A stretch of 64,000 bases of DNA from JARRQJ01 sp963810615. GTDB lineage: Bacteria; Pseudomonadota; Gammaproteobacteria; DRLM01. Where the stretch lies: NCBI GenBank assembly GCA_963810615.1, contig CAWEOA010000002.1, forward strand, positions 496,001 through 560,000. The letters run 5' to 3'. Of this stretch, positions 1 through 8,130 are shown one piece after another (within the stretch, counting starts at the first letter, position 1; each line of letters opens with the position of its first letter). The notes under the pieces are model-generated. The model saw only the letters and a list, made by a program, of their open reading frames with translations. It did not search any database and had not been told where the DNA came from. Both the position numbers and the translations under genes were made by a program.

Positions 1-1
1 C

Positions 2-838
2 CGCTGGCAGCTCTTCTCGGAAGTGGAGATCGGTCAAGCCCTGGATATATCCTCCAGCAGCATTTCGGAGCGTGACTCTGAAATCGACCTGGAGCGGCTC
101 TATGCGGACTACCGTGCGACCAAAGAAATCACCGTCCGCTTCGGCAAGTTTCTCACCCCGGTGGGACATTGGAACCAGATCCACGCCGACCCCCTGGTAT
201 GGACGGTGGACCGACCGCTGACCACTGCAGCGCCCTTTGCGCGTCACGCCACCGGCGTCATGCTCTACGGCTCGTTCTCCGCCCTGCAGAACGACTGGGA
301 TTACAATTTGTTTCTCGATGACAGTGATCTGTTGGACCCCGCGCAGCAGAAAGAACTGGCCTTCGAAGACGGCGGCGCGGGAATCTCTCCGCATAATGCC
401 TTCCAAAGGGCCGCTGGCGCCCGTATTTCCTATCATTTCCTCAATGACAGCGCCAACATCGGCGCTTCATACCTACATTACTCCATGTATGACCTGAGCG
501 AGCGCAAGGACCTGTACGGCCTGGATGCCCTATGGACTGTTGGCCGCATGGAATTCAGCGGCGAATGGATCTACCGTACCAGCATCGGCAATTCGGAATC
601 GAATGAGCACGGCGGTTTTGTGCAGGCAGTGCTGCCGCTGAGCGATCATCTTTATTTCATCGGCCGCCAGGAACGTTACAAAGCCGCAGTCCTCGTAACA
701 ACCGCCACCATCAATAGCGCCGGACTCACCTTCCGTCCTCACCCGGCGATCGCCGTCAAACTCGAGTATCGCGACGGCAGCAATAATGAACTGCTGGCGC
801 CCAGCGGATGGCTCGCCTCGCTGGCGGTGCTCTTTTAG
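2..838 (+). CDS. Porin-like outer membrane beta-barrel protein, 5' end outside the window
   Basis: The frame is open from base 2 with no start or signal peptide, so the gene begins upstream. About 279 residues are visible. Short alternating hydrophobic and polar stretches, aromatic-rich strands and a final residue Phe (ending LAVLF) are typical of a beta-barrel porin. The stretch RFGKFLTPVGHWNQI resembles phosphate-selective or general porins that begin a strand with 'GKF..P.G'. The next gene, for a PstS-like periplasmic protein, starts 4 bases after the stop, suggesting an operon for uptake or sensing of an anion. Substrate cannot be read from sequence. Confidence 0.7.
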   Translation, partial: RWQLFSEVEIGQALDISSSSISERDSEIDLERLYADYRATKEITVRFGKFLTPVGHWNQIHADPLVWTVDRPLTTAAPFARHATGVMLYGSFSALQNDWDYNLFLDDSDLLDPAQQKELAFEDGGAGISPHNAFQRAAGARISYHFLNDSANIGASYLHYSMYDLSERKDLYGLDALWTVGRMEFSGEWIYRTSIGNSESNEHGGFVQAVLPLSDHLYFIGRQERYKAAVLVTTATINSAGLTFRPHPAIAVKLEYRDGSNNELLAPSGWLASLAVLF

Positions 839-842
839 CGCC

Positions 843-1361
843 ATGCGCCGCCATCAGTCACCTATAGCACAGCTGGCCGCAACCCTCCTGGGGATCTTCA
901 TGCTGTGTGGCACCGCCTATGCCGATAACGAGATCGCGGTGATCATTGCCCGGGATGCACCGGATTTCAAGTTCAACGCCGCCATACTGCGCGATATCTA
1001 TTTGAAAAAGATCTTTCTCGACGACCGTGACCAGGAATTCATCCCCCTCAATCTGCCCCCGGATCATGCCCTGCGCCAAGCCTTTTCCCTGACCCTGTTT
1101 AACAAAGGCGCTCAAGAACTGCAGAACTACTGGAATCAGCGCTATTTCCACGGCGTCATCCCCCCTTACGTACTGGCTTCCCCGCAGGCCGTAGTGCAGT
1201 TCGTGGCCAAAACCCCGGGGGCCATCGGTTACGTCACGCCTTGTGACCTCGATCCCCGCGTTAAGGAAGTGCTTGCTCTCCCCGTACCCCCGTCCGAGCA
1301 TGAGGCGGTCGAAAAGCTCTGCCCATCGTCCTCCGCCGCCAATCCCGGCGCCACTGAATAA
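843..1361 (+). CDS. Phosphate ABC transporter substrate-binding-like periplasmic protein
   Basis: 172 residues. A signal peptide is visible (hydrophobic core about residues 9-24, cleavage probably after AYA). The mature part has the pattern of short PstS-like binding proteins of the PBP-like domain 2 family: an EIAVIIARD start, a 'LRDIYLKKIFLDD' helix and a late 'AVVQFVAKTPGAIGYV' segment. At about 150 mature residues it is half the length of a true PstS, and no pst permease or ATPase genes follow. An accessory or sensory role linked to the preceding porin is therefore as likely as transport. The ATG at 843 was chosen because it lies just after the porin stop. Confidence 0.65.
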   Translation: MRRHQSPIAQLAATLLGIFMLCGTAYADNEIAVIIARDAPDFKFNAAILRDIYLKKIFLDDRDQEFIPLNLPPDHALRQAFSLTLFNKGAQELQNYWNQRYFHGVIPPYVLASPQAVVQFVAKTPGAIGYVTPCDLDPRVKEVLALPVPPSEHEAVEKLCPSSSAANPGATE

Positions 1362-1485
1362 TCGACCCCATCGCTACACAATGCCGCAAAATGCTGCATA
1401 CATTTTTTGCGCACTGCAACATCTTGCGCCACCCCGCCAACACCAAACAACAATAAAATTTCAGACAAATTAATAATATACGCCA

Positions 1486-1502
1486 TTGGCACGAAGCTGG
1501 CA
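1486..1502 (+). promoter_or_regulatory. Sigma-54 promoter of the thermostable-hemolysin-family operon
   Basis: TTGGCACGAAGCTGGCA carries the full -24 element (TTGGCACG) and a GC at -12, with 12 bases between the first G of GG and the G of GC. This matches the consensus TTGGCACG-N4-TTGCW with one mismatch. Transcription would start near 1513, about 39 bases before the ATG at 1552. An imperfect inverted repeat, GCAAAATG (1386-1393) and CATTTTTTGC (1401-1410), is centred about 115 bases upstream of that start, where an enhancer-binding protein would sit. Confidence 0.7.
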
Positions 1503-1551
1503 TTAGTAACTGACAAAGTTATGCCGTACAGCCGTTCCCAAGAGGCACAAG

Positions 1552-2292
1552 ATGAGTCAACCCAACGAATTTCCCATTATCAGCTCCTGCATCGTACCGG
1601 GCGTTCAGCCCATTCTCACCGAACTGCAGGAAACCGTCGCCACCCATTTCTGCTGTGAGTCCGACACCCAGCGCGCAAGCCTGGAGCAATTCATTCACGA
1701 CGTATTCAAACAGGCCTTCGACGCGGAACTGCACAGCTTTTATCCCAATCTCCTGGCATTCACCACGGACAACCAGACCCGCGGCGTGGTCGGCTATCGC
1801 GACGGCATGGTAAAACCGCTATTTTCCGAACAGTACCTGGACTCACCCGCGGAAAGCGTCATTGGCGTTCATCTTGGCCACGACATCGAACGTCACCAAT
1901 TGGTGGAAGTGGGCAATCTCGCCCTCGCCGGCCGCGGCGAAGTGCGCTGGGTCATCGCCGCAATGACCGTCTTCCTCTATGCGGCGGGGTATCGTTGGGT
2001 TTTGTTCACCGCCGTGAAGCCGCTCTATAACGCCTTCCAGCGTCTAGGGCTGAGACCGATTCAAATCGCCAAACCCGATCCCGAGCGTCTGGCGGGGGGC
2101 GGCAGCAATTGGGGTAGTTACTATCAAACCGGCCCGGTGGTGTGCGCCGGCGATATTGCGGCCGGTTACAAAAAATTGATCGCCTTCCTGTCGCCGCGAC
2201 AACCCTTATTGAATAACCTGCTGCAGGAAGCCTTTTTCCACGGACTCAAAGCCCGCTTCGATTATGCGCGGGGCGTAGACAAGGCGGGTTAA
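1552..2292 (+). CDS. Thermostable hemolysin family (T_hemolysin, GNAT-like) protein
   Basis: 246 residues, no signal peptide and no membrane segment. It matches the family named after Vibrio thermostable delta-hemolysin. The fold is acyltransferase-like (GNAT/autoinducer synthase), with the signature 'VEVGNLALAGRGEVRWVI' around residues 118-134 and a helix-strand pair 'YAAGYRWVLFTAVKPLYNAFQRLGL' around 143-167. That fold and its neighbours (acyl ligase, di-iron oxidase, SDR) make a biosynthetic acyl- or aminoacyl-transfer role more plausible than pore formation. The latter name comes from old heterologous assays. It is the first gene of an apparent operon and lies 2 bases from the ligase start. 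Family assignment is fairly sure; the reaction is inferred. Confidence 0.75.
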   Translation: MSQPNEFPIISSCIVPGVQPILTELQETVATHFCCESDTQRASLEQFIHDVFKQAFDAELHSFYPNLLAFTTDNQTRGVVGYRDGMVKPLFSEQYLDSPAESVIGVHLGHDIERHQLVEVGNLALAGRGEVRWVIAAMTVFLYAAGYRWVLFTAVKPLYNAFQRLGLRPIQIAKPDPERLAGGGSNWGSYYQTGPVVCAGDIAAGYKKLIAFLSPRQPLLNNLLQEAFFHGLKARFDYARGVDKAG

Positions 2293-2294
2293 GA

Positions 2295-3782
2295 ATGGAA
2301 CGGCTGCTTGAGCGTATCGCCCACTTCGCTGCACAGCAGCCGCAGCATCTCGCCCTCGCGGATCACGCCGTCATCCTCAGCTATGGCGAGCTGCAACAGG
2401 AAATCGCGCGCACCGCACCGACCATCGGAGGTCGGCGCGTGGGTCTGTTGATGGACAACGGTTGCGCCTGGGCGGTTATAGACCTGTGCCTGCAGAAAAA
2501 CGGTGCCGCCTGCGTGCCTATGCCGACCTTCTTTTCCGACTGTCAGTTACAGCATCTGATCGACGATGCAAGCCTGGATACCATCATCACCGACCAACCG
2601 TTACGGGTCATCAAGCTACTGCAAACACCCATGTCCACGGAATTGACCATAGGCGAACAGCAGTTCGATTGTTTTCAACTGAATCCCGTGGAAAAATCGC
2701 CGCTCCCCGCCCACACCGCCAAGATCACCTATACCTCCGGCACCACCGGCCAACCCAAGGGGGTGTGCCTCACGGGCGAGTCCATCGATCAGGTTACCGA
2801 GTCCTTGAGTGAAGTCGTCGCCGCCACGACACAAGACCGGGCGCTGTCACTGCTGCCCTTATCGACATTGCTGGCGAATATCGGCGGGGTCTACGCGCCG
2901 CTCTACAGCGGTAGTTCGGCCTTCTTACCGGATTTGGCCGAGTGCGGCATGGCCGGTTCCACCGGGGTCAATCCCGAACTGCTCATCGCCACTCTGAATC
3001 ATGTGCAGCCCACGGTAACCATCCTGGTCCCCTTTCAGCTCAAGATCCTGGTGGAGGCCGCCGCGCGAGGGGCGATTCTGCCGAATTCCTTGCGTTATGT
3101 CGCGGTGGGCGGTGCGCCGACCTCGCCACTCCTGATGGATCAGGCCCGTGAATTCGGCCTGCCGGTCTATCAAGGCTACGGCCTCTCGGAAGCGGCGTCG
3201 GTGGTCAGCATGGGACTTCCCGGACAGGGACATAACAGCGCGGGACGGCCCCTCCCTCACATCAAGGTACGCATCGCCGACGATGGCGAGATCATGGTGT
3301 CCGGCAACCTGTTCAGCGCCTATCTCGGACAGTCGCCGCGCACGGGGGATGAATGGCCGACGGGTGATATCGGCTATCTGGATAGCGACGGCGAACTCCA
3401 TATCACCGGGCGCAAGAAGACCTCGTTCGCGACTGCGCATGGCCGCAAACTCGCCCCGGAGTGGATCGAGAGCGAATTGACCAGCCATCCCGCTATTATC
3501 CAGGCGGTGTTGTTCGGCGAGGGCCGCGACTTCAATACCGCCGTGGTGGTGCCCAACTGCGCCTCCGTGGTCCCCAAGATCCCCGATGTCATCAACGTGC
3601 TGAACCACACCCTGCCCGATTATGCGCGGATATCGCGATGGATCATCGCCGAAGAACCTTTCTCCTTCCGTAACGGTCTCGCCAACGGCGCCGGGACCTT
3701 GGATCGCGGCGCCATAGAGGCCAGGTATGCGTCGCAGATCGAAAGCATGTATCAGGGAGGCGACGCCAATGCCTTTCTATAA
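2295..3782 (+). CDS. AMP-forming long-chain acyl-CoA synthetase-like ligase
   Basis: 495 residues of the ANL superfamily. Visible motifs are the phosphate loop TYTSGTTGQPKG (145-156), the A5 block QGYGLSEAAS (around 293-302), and the hinge region TGDIGYLDSDGELHITGRKK. It is shorter than typical fatty acyl-CoA synthetases (550-600 residues). In the C-terminal A10 motif, where family members carry a catalytic Lys, this protein reads NGLANGAGTLDRG, placing Thr468 where Lys is expected. It would activate a carboxylic acid, perhaps for the adjacent GNAT-like protein or the oxidase, but the missing Lys leaves its catalytic competence open. The stop overlaps the next gene by 14 bases. Confidence 0.8.
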   Translation: MERLLERIAHFAAQQPQHLALADHAVILSYGELQQEIARTAPTIGGRRVGLLMDNGCAWAVIDLCLQKNGAACVPMPTFFSDCQLQHLIDDASLDTIITDQPLRVIKLLQTPMSTELTIGEQQFDCFQLNPVEKSPLPAHTAKITYTSGTTGQPKGVCLTGESIDQVTESLSEVVAATTQDRALSLLPLSTLLANIGGVYAPLYSGSSAFLPDLAECGMAGSTGVNPELLIATLNHVQPTVTILVPFQLKILVEAAARGAILPNSLRYVAVGGAPTSPLLMDQAREFGLPVYQGYGLSEAASVVSMGLPGQGHNSAGRPLPHIKVRIADDGEIMVSGNLFSAYLGQSPRTGDEWPTGDIGYLDSDGELHITGRKKTSFATAHGRKLAPEWIESELTSHPAIIQAVLFGEGRDFNTAVVVPNCASVVPKIPDVINVLNHTLPDYARISRWIIAEEPFSFRNGLANGAGTLDRGAIEARYASQIESMYQGGDANAFL

Positions 3783-4425
3783 GCAACTCGTCGCGGCGAC
3801 CGAGGTCGCCCGCAGTGACTTTCTCACTATCCCTATACTGCAACGCGCACTGCAAGGCGACATCGACAGGGACGCTTACATCGCATTCCTGGCTCAGGCC
3901 TACCATCACGTCAAGCACACTGTCCCCCTGCTGATGGCCTGCGGCTCGCGCCTTCCAGATCATTTGCATTGGTTGCGCCGCGCCATCGGGGAATACATCG
4001 AAGAAGAAATGGGGCATGAGGAATGGATTCTGGACGACATCGCCGCCTGCGGCGGCGACGCCGCTGCGGTGCGCGCGGCGCCGCCGTCGCCCGCCACCGA
4101 GCTGATGGTCGCCTATGCCTATGACCTGATTCAGCGCCGCAATCCGGCGGGCTTCTTCGGCATGGTCTTCGTCCTGGAAGGGACCAGCGTGCAACTCGCT
4201 TCACGGGCGGCCGCGGCGATCAAAGACCGTTTGAATCTACCCGGCTCCGCCTTCCGCTATCTCAATTCCCACGGCGCCCTCGACCAAGGCCATATAAAAT
4301 TTTTCGAAAGTTTGATGGACCGTATCGAGAGCAACGAGGATCAACAAAGCGTCATTCATTGCGCGCAAATGTTCTATCTACTTTACGGAAACATCTTCCG
4401 CGGCATTGCCGCGGCACCGCAGTAA
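3769..4425 (+). CDS. Heme-oxygenase-like di-iron oxidase (TenA/UndA-type iron-containing redox enzyme)
   Basis: 218 residues, all-helical, related to TenA/PqqC and the HDO family. Candidate metal ligands are in the right order and spacing: Glu80-x2-His83 (EEEMGHEEW), Glu137 (VLEGTS), and His168-x3-Asp172-x2-His175 (SHGALDQGH). UndA, which turns lauric acid into 1-undecene, uses a comparable E-x2-H, E, H set, recalled from memory. This suggests O2-dependent oxidation of an acid or acyl substrate supplied by the ligase encoded just upstream, whose gene it overlaps. The ATG at 3769 was chosen because upstream residues do not resemble the family. Product unknown. Confidence 0.78.
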   Translation: MPFYKQLVAATEVARSDFLTIPILQRALQGDIDRDAYIAFLAQAYHHVKHTVPLLMACGSRLPDHLHWLRRAIGEYIEEEMGHEEWILDDIAACGGDAAAVRAAPPSPATELMVAYAYDLIQRRNPAGFFGMVFVLEGTSVQLASRAAAAIKDRLNLPGSAFRYLNSHGALDQGHIKFFESLMDRIESNEDQQSVIHCAQMFYLLYGNIFRGIAAAPQ

Positions 4426-4439
4426 CAAGAGGTCTCATC

Positions 4440-5093
4440 ATGAAACGCATTTCACAATCTCTATGGATATTGCTTGTGAGTCTGTGCTTCGCCACGGCGG
4501 CGACTGCGCAAGACGACAACCTGGCCAACGCTATACTCGATATTCAACATCAATGGGAACACATTCATTATCAGATCCCCGAAGACCAACAGGACGCCGC
4601 CTTCCCCCAATTGGAGGACAACGTCGACGCCCTGATCAAACGCTATCCGGGACATGCCGAACCGCTGGTGTGGAAAGCGATAGTCTTGAGCACCCATGCC
4701 GGCGCCAAGGGCGGCCTGAGTGCTTTGAGCATGGTGCGCCAAGCCCGTGATCTGCTCGAGCAGGCGGAAAAAATCGATCCCGACACCTTGAACGGTTCTA
4801 TCTATACCACCCTGGGCAGCCTCTATTATCAGGTTCCCGGCTGGCCCTTGGGTTACGGGGATGACAAAAAGGCCGCGACCTTCTTGAAAAAGGCGCTACA
4901 GATCAACCCGAACGGCATCGATGCCAACTACTTCTACGGCGATTTTCTCTACCGCAAGGGTCAGTACTCCGCAGCACTGTCGGCACTCGAAAAGGCGATG
5001 CACGCCCCCGCTCGCCCCAATCGCCCGTTGGCCGACGAGGGCCGCCGCAAGGAAATTCAAGCGGTGATCGCCAAGATCAAGGACAAAACTTAA
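4440..5093 (+). CDS. Exported TPR-repeat protein
   Basis: 217 residues. A clear Sec signal peptide (MKRISQ plus a hydrophobic core, cleavage near ATA-QDD at about residue 24) places it in the periplasm. TPR-like helices follow: 'AEPLVWKAIVLSTHAG', 'TLNGSIYTTLGSLYYQVPG', and 'NGIDANYFYGDFLYRKGQYSAALSALEKAM', the last a canonical repeat. An AGAGG ribosome binding site precedes the ATG at 4440. It starts 14 bases after the di-iron oxidase gene, so it probably shares the transcript. A scaffold or partner role is the usual inference for TPR proteins. Why a cytosolic pathway would need a periplasmic partner is unclear. Confidence 0.7.
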   Translation: MKRISQSLWILLVSLCFATAATAQDDNLANAILDIQHQWEHIHYQIPEDQQDAAFPQLEDNVDALIKRYPGHAEPLVWKAIVLSTHAGAKGGLSALSMVRQARDLLEQAEKIDPDTLNGSIYTTLGSLYYQVPGWPLGYGDDKKAATFLKKALQINPNGIDANYFYGDFLYRKGQYSAALSALEKAMHAPARPNRPLADEGRRKEIQAVIAKIKDKT

Positions 5094-5214
5094 TCGAAAC
5101 TTCAAACATCATACTCCCCGCGATTAAAGACGGATTGTTTGATGATGCACCTGACGTTATTTGTGTACTTTGCAGCTCCGCGGTGAACAATCATTATTCA
5201 GAGGTATTGTAATT

Positions 5215-6024
5215 ATGAATTTGGAATCACAACGCATCCTCATTACCGGCGCCAGCGGCGGCATCGGCCAGGCATTGTGCGCCCAACTGGCTCAGCACAA
5301 CAGTCGTCTGTGCATCCTGGACAGAAACCAGGACAGCAGTGAACGCCTGAGCGCGGAGTTGAAGAAATTGCCGGTGGATGTCCTCGCCATCCAAGCCGAT
5401 ATCACCCGCAGCGAAGATCGCGAACGCGCCATCAATAAAATGACCCAGACATGGGGCGGCATCGACATCCTCATCAACCTGGCAGGGGTCATGGACTTCG
5501 CCCGTTTCGACGAAGAAGATCCGGGAATCATTCAGCGTATCCTGCAGGTAAACGTCGAAGCCCCGATGCAATTGACTCGAACCGCCTTACCGCAAATGGT
5601 GGAACGCGGCCACGGCCGTATCGTCAACGTCGGCTCCATGTTCGGCAGCATCGGCTTTCCATGCTTTGCCGCCTACTCGGCCAGCAAATTTGCCATGCGC
5701 GGCTTTTCCCAGGCATTGCGACGCGAACTCAGCGGCAGCGGTGTCGGCGTCACCTATGTGTCACCCCGTGCGGTCAAGACCGCCTTTAACCCCCCTATCG
5801 TCCACCGCATGGCGGAACTGGGGATGATGCACATGGACGAGCCGTCCTGGGTGGCGAAAAAGATCGTCAGCTCTATCGTGAAAGAAAAGGATGAAGCCTA
5901 TATGGGATTCCCGGAAAGCGTGTTTGCCCGCATCAACGCCATCCTGCCCGGCATCGTTAGCCGCTCCATCACCAAACAGGTACCAACGCTGATCTCCTTC
6001 ACTCAGCAAAAACTCAAGGTATAA
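5215..6024 (+). CDS. Short-chain dehydrogenase/reductase (SDR)
   Basis: 269 residues of the classical SDR fold: cofactor motif TGASGGIG (11-18), the NAG equivalent NLAG (88-91), catalytic Ser141, and Tyr154-x3-Lys158 (AYSASK). It would be an NAD(P)H-dependent carbonyl or alcohol oxidoreductase in the cytosol. An AGAGG ribosome binding site supports the ATG at 5215 over an in-frame upstream start. The 121-base gap after the TPR gene could hold its own promoter, so membership of the upstream operon is likely but not certain. The C-terminus carries extra helices, as in larger SDRs acting on lipids or fatty aldehydes. Confidence 0.85.
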   Translation: MNLESQRILITGASGGIGQALCAQLAQHNSRLCILDRNQDSSERLSAELKKLPVDVLAIQADITRSEDRERAINKMTQTWGGIDILINLAGVMDFARFDEEDPGIIQRILQVNVEAPMQLTRTALPQMVERGHGRIVNVGSMFGSIGFPCFAAYSASKFAMRGFSQALRRELSGSGVGVTYVSPRAVKTAFNPPIVHRMAELGMMHMDEPSWVAKKIVSSIVKEKDEAYMGFPESVFARINAILPGIVSRSITKQVPTLISFTQQKLKV

Positions 6025-6040
6025 GCGCGAACCTGGAGGA

Positions 6041-6745
6041 CTAGTCCAGAGTCCTCGTGAATAGCAAATCCCACACCCGGTGACCGAGGCGCTGCCCGCG
6101 CTGTTCAAATTTGGTCAGCGGCCGCTCACTCGGCCGCGGCGAAAATGCTCCGGCCCCCACGACGTTTTGGTAACCGGGCGAAGCTTCCATCACCGCCAAC
6201 ATCTGCCGGGCATAGTCTTCCCAATCGGTCGCCATGTGGAAAATGCCGCCGGGTTTGAGTTTACGGCGAATCAGCTCTGCGAACTCCGTTTGCACGATGC
6301 GGCGCTTATGATGGCGGGTCTTGGGCCAGGGGTCGGGGAAAAACAGATGAACTGCATCAAGGGTATTATCGGGCAAATGGTACTGCAATGCCTCGACCGC
6401 GTCGGCACAGACCACCCGCACATTGTCGACGGCATCCTTTTCCAGTTTCAGCAACAGACTGCCGACGCCGGGACGATGCACTTCTATGCCCAAGAAATCG
6501 CAGTGCGGCTTCGCCTTTGCCATGGCCGCAAGCGCGTCGCCCATGCCGAAACCGATCTCCGCCACCCGGGGAACACGACGGTTGAACACCGCATCGAGAT
6601 CCTGCAAGGCATTTTCGGTGATAAGGTAAGAATGACTCAAACGCCCCAAGGCATCCTGCTGGGCCCTGGTCATGCGACCTTCGCGGCGCACGAAGCTACG
6701 GATCCTGCGGTGCAGCGCCTGATTCACGCCAGCGCCGCCGTACAC
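6041..6745 (-). CDS. trmB: tRNA (guanine-N7-)-methyltransferase TrmB
   Basis: 234 residues, the usual length. It methylates G46 in the variable loop of tRNAs using S-adenosylmethionine. The SAM-binding motif EIGFGMGDAL is present, as are the signature 'VHLFFPDPWPKTRHHKRRIVQ' block (HLFFPDPWPK plus HHKRR) and the C-terminal 'PLTKFEQRGQRLGH' that contacts tRNA. It ends convergently with the SDR gene, 16 bases apart, and follows thiG on the same strand after a 66-base gap. Nothing is missing or unusual. Confidence 0.95.
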   Translation of the reverse strand: MYGGAGVNQALHRRIRSFVRREGRMTRAQQDALGRLSHSYLITENALQDLDAVFNRRVPRVAEIGFGMGDALAAMAKAKPHCDFLGIEVHRPGVGSLLLKLEKDAVDNVRVVCADAVEALQYHLPDNTLDAVHLFFPDPWPKTRHHKRRIVQTEFAELIRRKLKPGGIFHMATDWEDYARQMLAVMEASPGYQNVVGAGAFSPRPSERPLTKFEQRGQRLGHRVWDLLFTRTLD

Positions 6746-6811
6746 CGATCAAAACCCAAAATATAGCGCACCGCGTTTGCGTCCATCGCGTCCGTACCGG
6801 GACAATCCCGC

Positions 6812-7603
6812 TTAGAAAAACGTCCCGTCGACAGGCGACGAGGCGCTGGCGAAACGCTTGCGCGGAATGCGCCCGGCGCGAAAGGCCTCGCGCCCCGCCT
6901 CGATGGCCTTCTTCATCGCCGACGCCATCAGGACCGGATCCTTGGCCCCGGCGATAGCTGTATTCATCAATACCCCGTCGCAGCCCAGCTCCATGGCCAC
7001 AGCCGCATCCGAGGCGGTACCCACACCGGCATCCACCAGGATCGGCACCTCGGCGTTCTCGACGATGGTAAGAATGTTGTAGGGATTGCGTATGCCGAGA
7101 CCGGAACCAATGGGCGCCGCCAAGGGCATTACCGCCACACATCCCATGGCCTCGAAGCGCTTGGCGATCACCGGATCGTCATTGGTATAGACCATCACTT
7201 GAAAACCGTCCTTGATCAACACCTCCGCCGCGGCAATGGTCTGGACGATGTCGGGGAACAGGGTCTTCTCGTCACCCAGGACTTCCAGTTTCACCAAGTC
7301 ATGCCCGTCCAACAACTCACGCGCCAAACGACAGGTGCGCACCGCATCCTTGGCGGTGTAACAACCGGCGGTGTTGGGCAGGTACGTGAATTGATCGGGC
7401 GGCAACACCTCGAGAAGATTGGGCTCGCCGGGGGTTTGTCCGATATTGGTACGGCGCACCGCTACGGTAATAATCTGAGCACCACTGGCCGCCACTGCGG
7501 CGCGGGTTTCCTCCAGATCACGGTATTTGCCTGTTCCAACCAATAGGCGGGAATGGTAGTCGGTACCGGCGATGATCAGCGGGTCATGTGCGGTCTGTGC
7601 CAT
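6812..7603 (-). CDS. thiG: Thiazole synthase ThiG
   Basis: 263 residues from the ATG at 7603; an upstream ATG at 7636 would add 11 residues that are not family-like. ThiG condenses deoxyxylulose phosphate, dehydroglycine and ThiS-thiocarboxylate into the thiazole of thiamine. The TIM-barrel signatures are intact: LLVGTGKY near the N-terminus, '[12 protein letters not shown]', the Schiff-base region LVKLEVLGD, '[12 protein letters not shown]' and '[14 protein letters not shown]'. It is the second gene of a thiS-thiG pair separated by 66 bases. No thiC, thiE or thiF lies nearby, so the rest of the pathway is elsewhere. Confidence 0.96.
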   Translation of the reverse strand: MAQTAHDPLIIAGTDYHSRLLVGTGKYRDLEETRAAVAASGAQIITVAVRRTNIGQTPGEPNLLEVLPPDQFTYLPNTAGCYTAKDAVRTCRLARELLDGHDLVKLEVLGDEKTLFPDIVQTIAAAEVLIKDGFQVMVYTNDDPVIAKRFEAMGCVAVMPLAAPIGSGLGIRNPYNILTIVENAEVPILVDAGVGTASDAAVAMELGCDGVLMNTAIAGAKDPVLMASAMKKAIEAGREAFRAGRIPRKRFASASSPVDGTFF

Positions 7604-7669
7604 GCGTGCAATCCTAGTATCTTTAGCAGGAAACAAGTAGGGAGATTATACCCCGTTAATCAGACTCGC

Positions 7670-7870
7670 CTAGCCACCGCCGATGGCGTGCACAATTTCG
7701 ACCCGATCGCCTGCCCGTAAAATGTGGCTGACGTGACGACTGCGCGGCACGATCTCCAAATTCACTTCCACGGCCAAGCGTTTGTCTGTCAAGGCCATTT
7801 CCTCCAATAACCGCCTCACGGTCATCTCTTCCGGAAGTTGTCGGCTTTCACCGTTCACGAAAATCTCCAC
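7670..7870 (-). CDS. thiS: Sulfur carrier protein ThiS
   Basis: 66 residues with the ubiquitin-like fold of ThiS. It begins MEIFVNGESRQL and ends in Gly-Gly-Gly, the tail that is adenylated and turned into a thiocarboxylate to donate sulfur to ThiG. The 'LAVEVNLEIVPR' segment matches the family's AVAVN.E.VPR motif. It lies directly upstream of thiG on the same strand. No thiamine pyrophosphate riboswitch could be recognised in the sequence upstream of 7870. Confidence 0.95.
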   Translation of the reverse strand: MEIFVNGESRQLPEEMTVRRLLEEMALTDKRLAVEVNLEIVPRSRHVSHILRAGDRVEIVHAIGGG

Positions 7871-8093
7871 CCATCATCCCTCTTGCTCAATTATCATCGG
7901 GCGGCTTAACCCCGCCTTTTCCAGGCCACAACCGAATGGTATCGCAAAATCATCCTTCCTGGATCGCAGCCTCGATAAGCTCTGGAAAAACGGAATTCTA
8001 TCACCGTCATAACCTAAACCATAAGATCCTTGGCGGGGCACGCTCACCGTTCGAAGCTGGCGGAAGATGATGGTATGGACTGCCCCGGGCCTA

Positions 8094-8130
8094 GTGGACA
8101 CCTCCGGCTTATACTGATTCACGTGTCCAC
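8094..8130. repeat. Inverted repeat GTGGACAC/GTGTCCAC
   Basis: GTGGACAC at 8094-8101 and its exact reverse complement at 8123-8130, separated by 21 bases. It sits at the 5' edge of the HEAT fragment and could be abutted ends of a lost insertion element, but no flanking target duplication was seen. Confidence 0.5.

Noticed and set aside
2925..3608. Minus-strand 227-codon frame opposite the acyl ligase gene
   Set aside because: Antisense shadow of a recognised ligase gene.
7874..8122. Minus-strand 82-codon frame upstream of thiS
   Set aside because: No ribosome binding site, no recognisable family, and it runs through the insertion scar.
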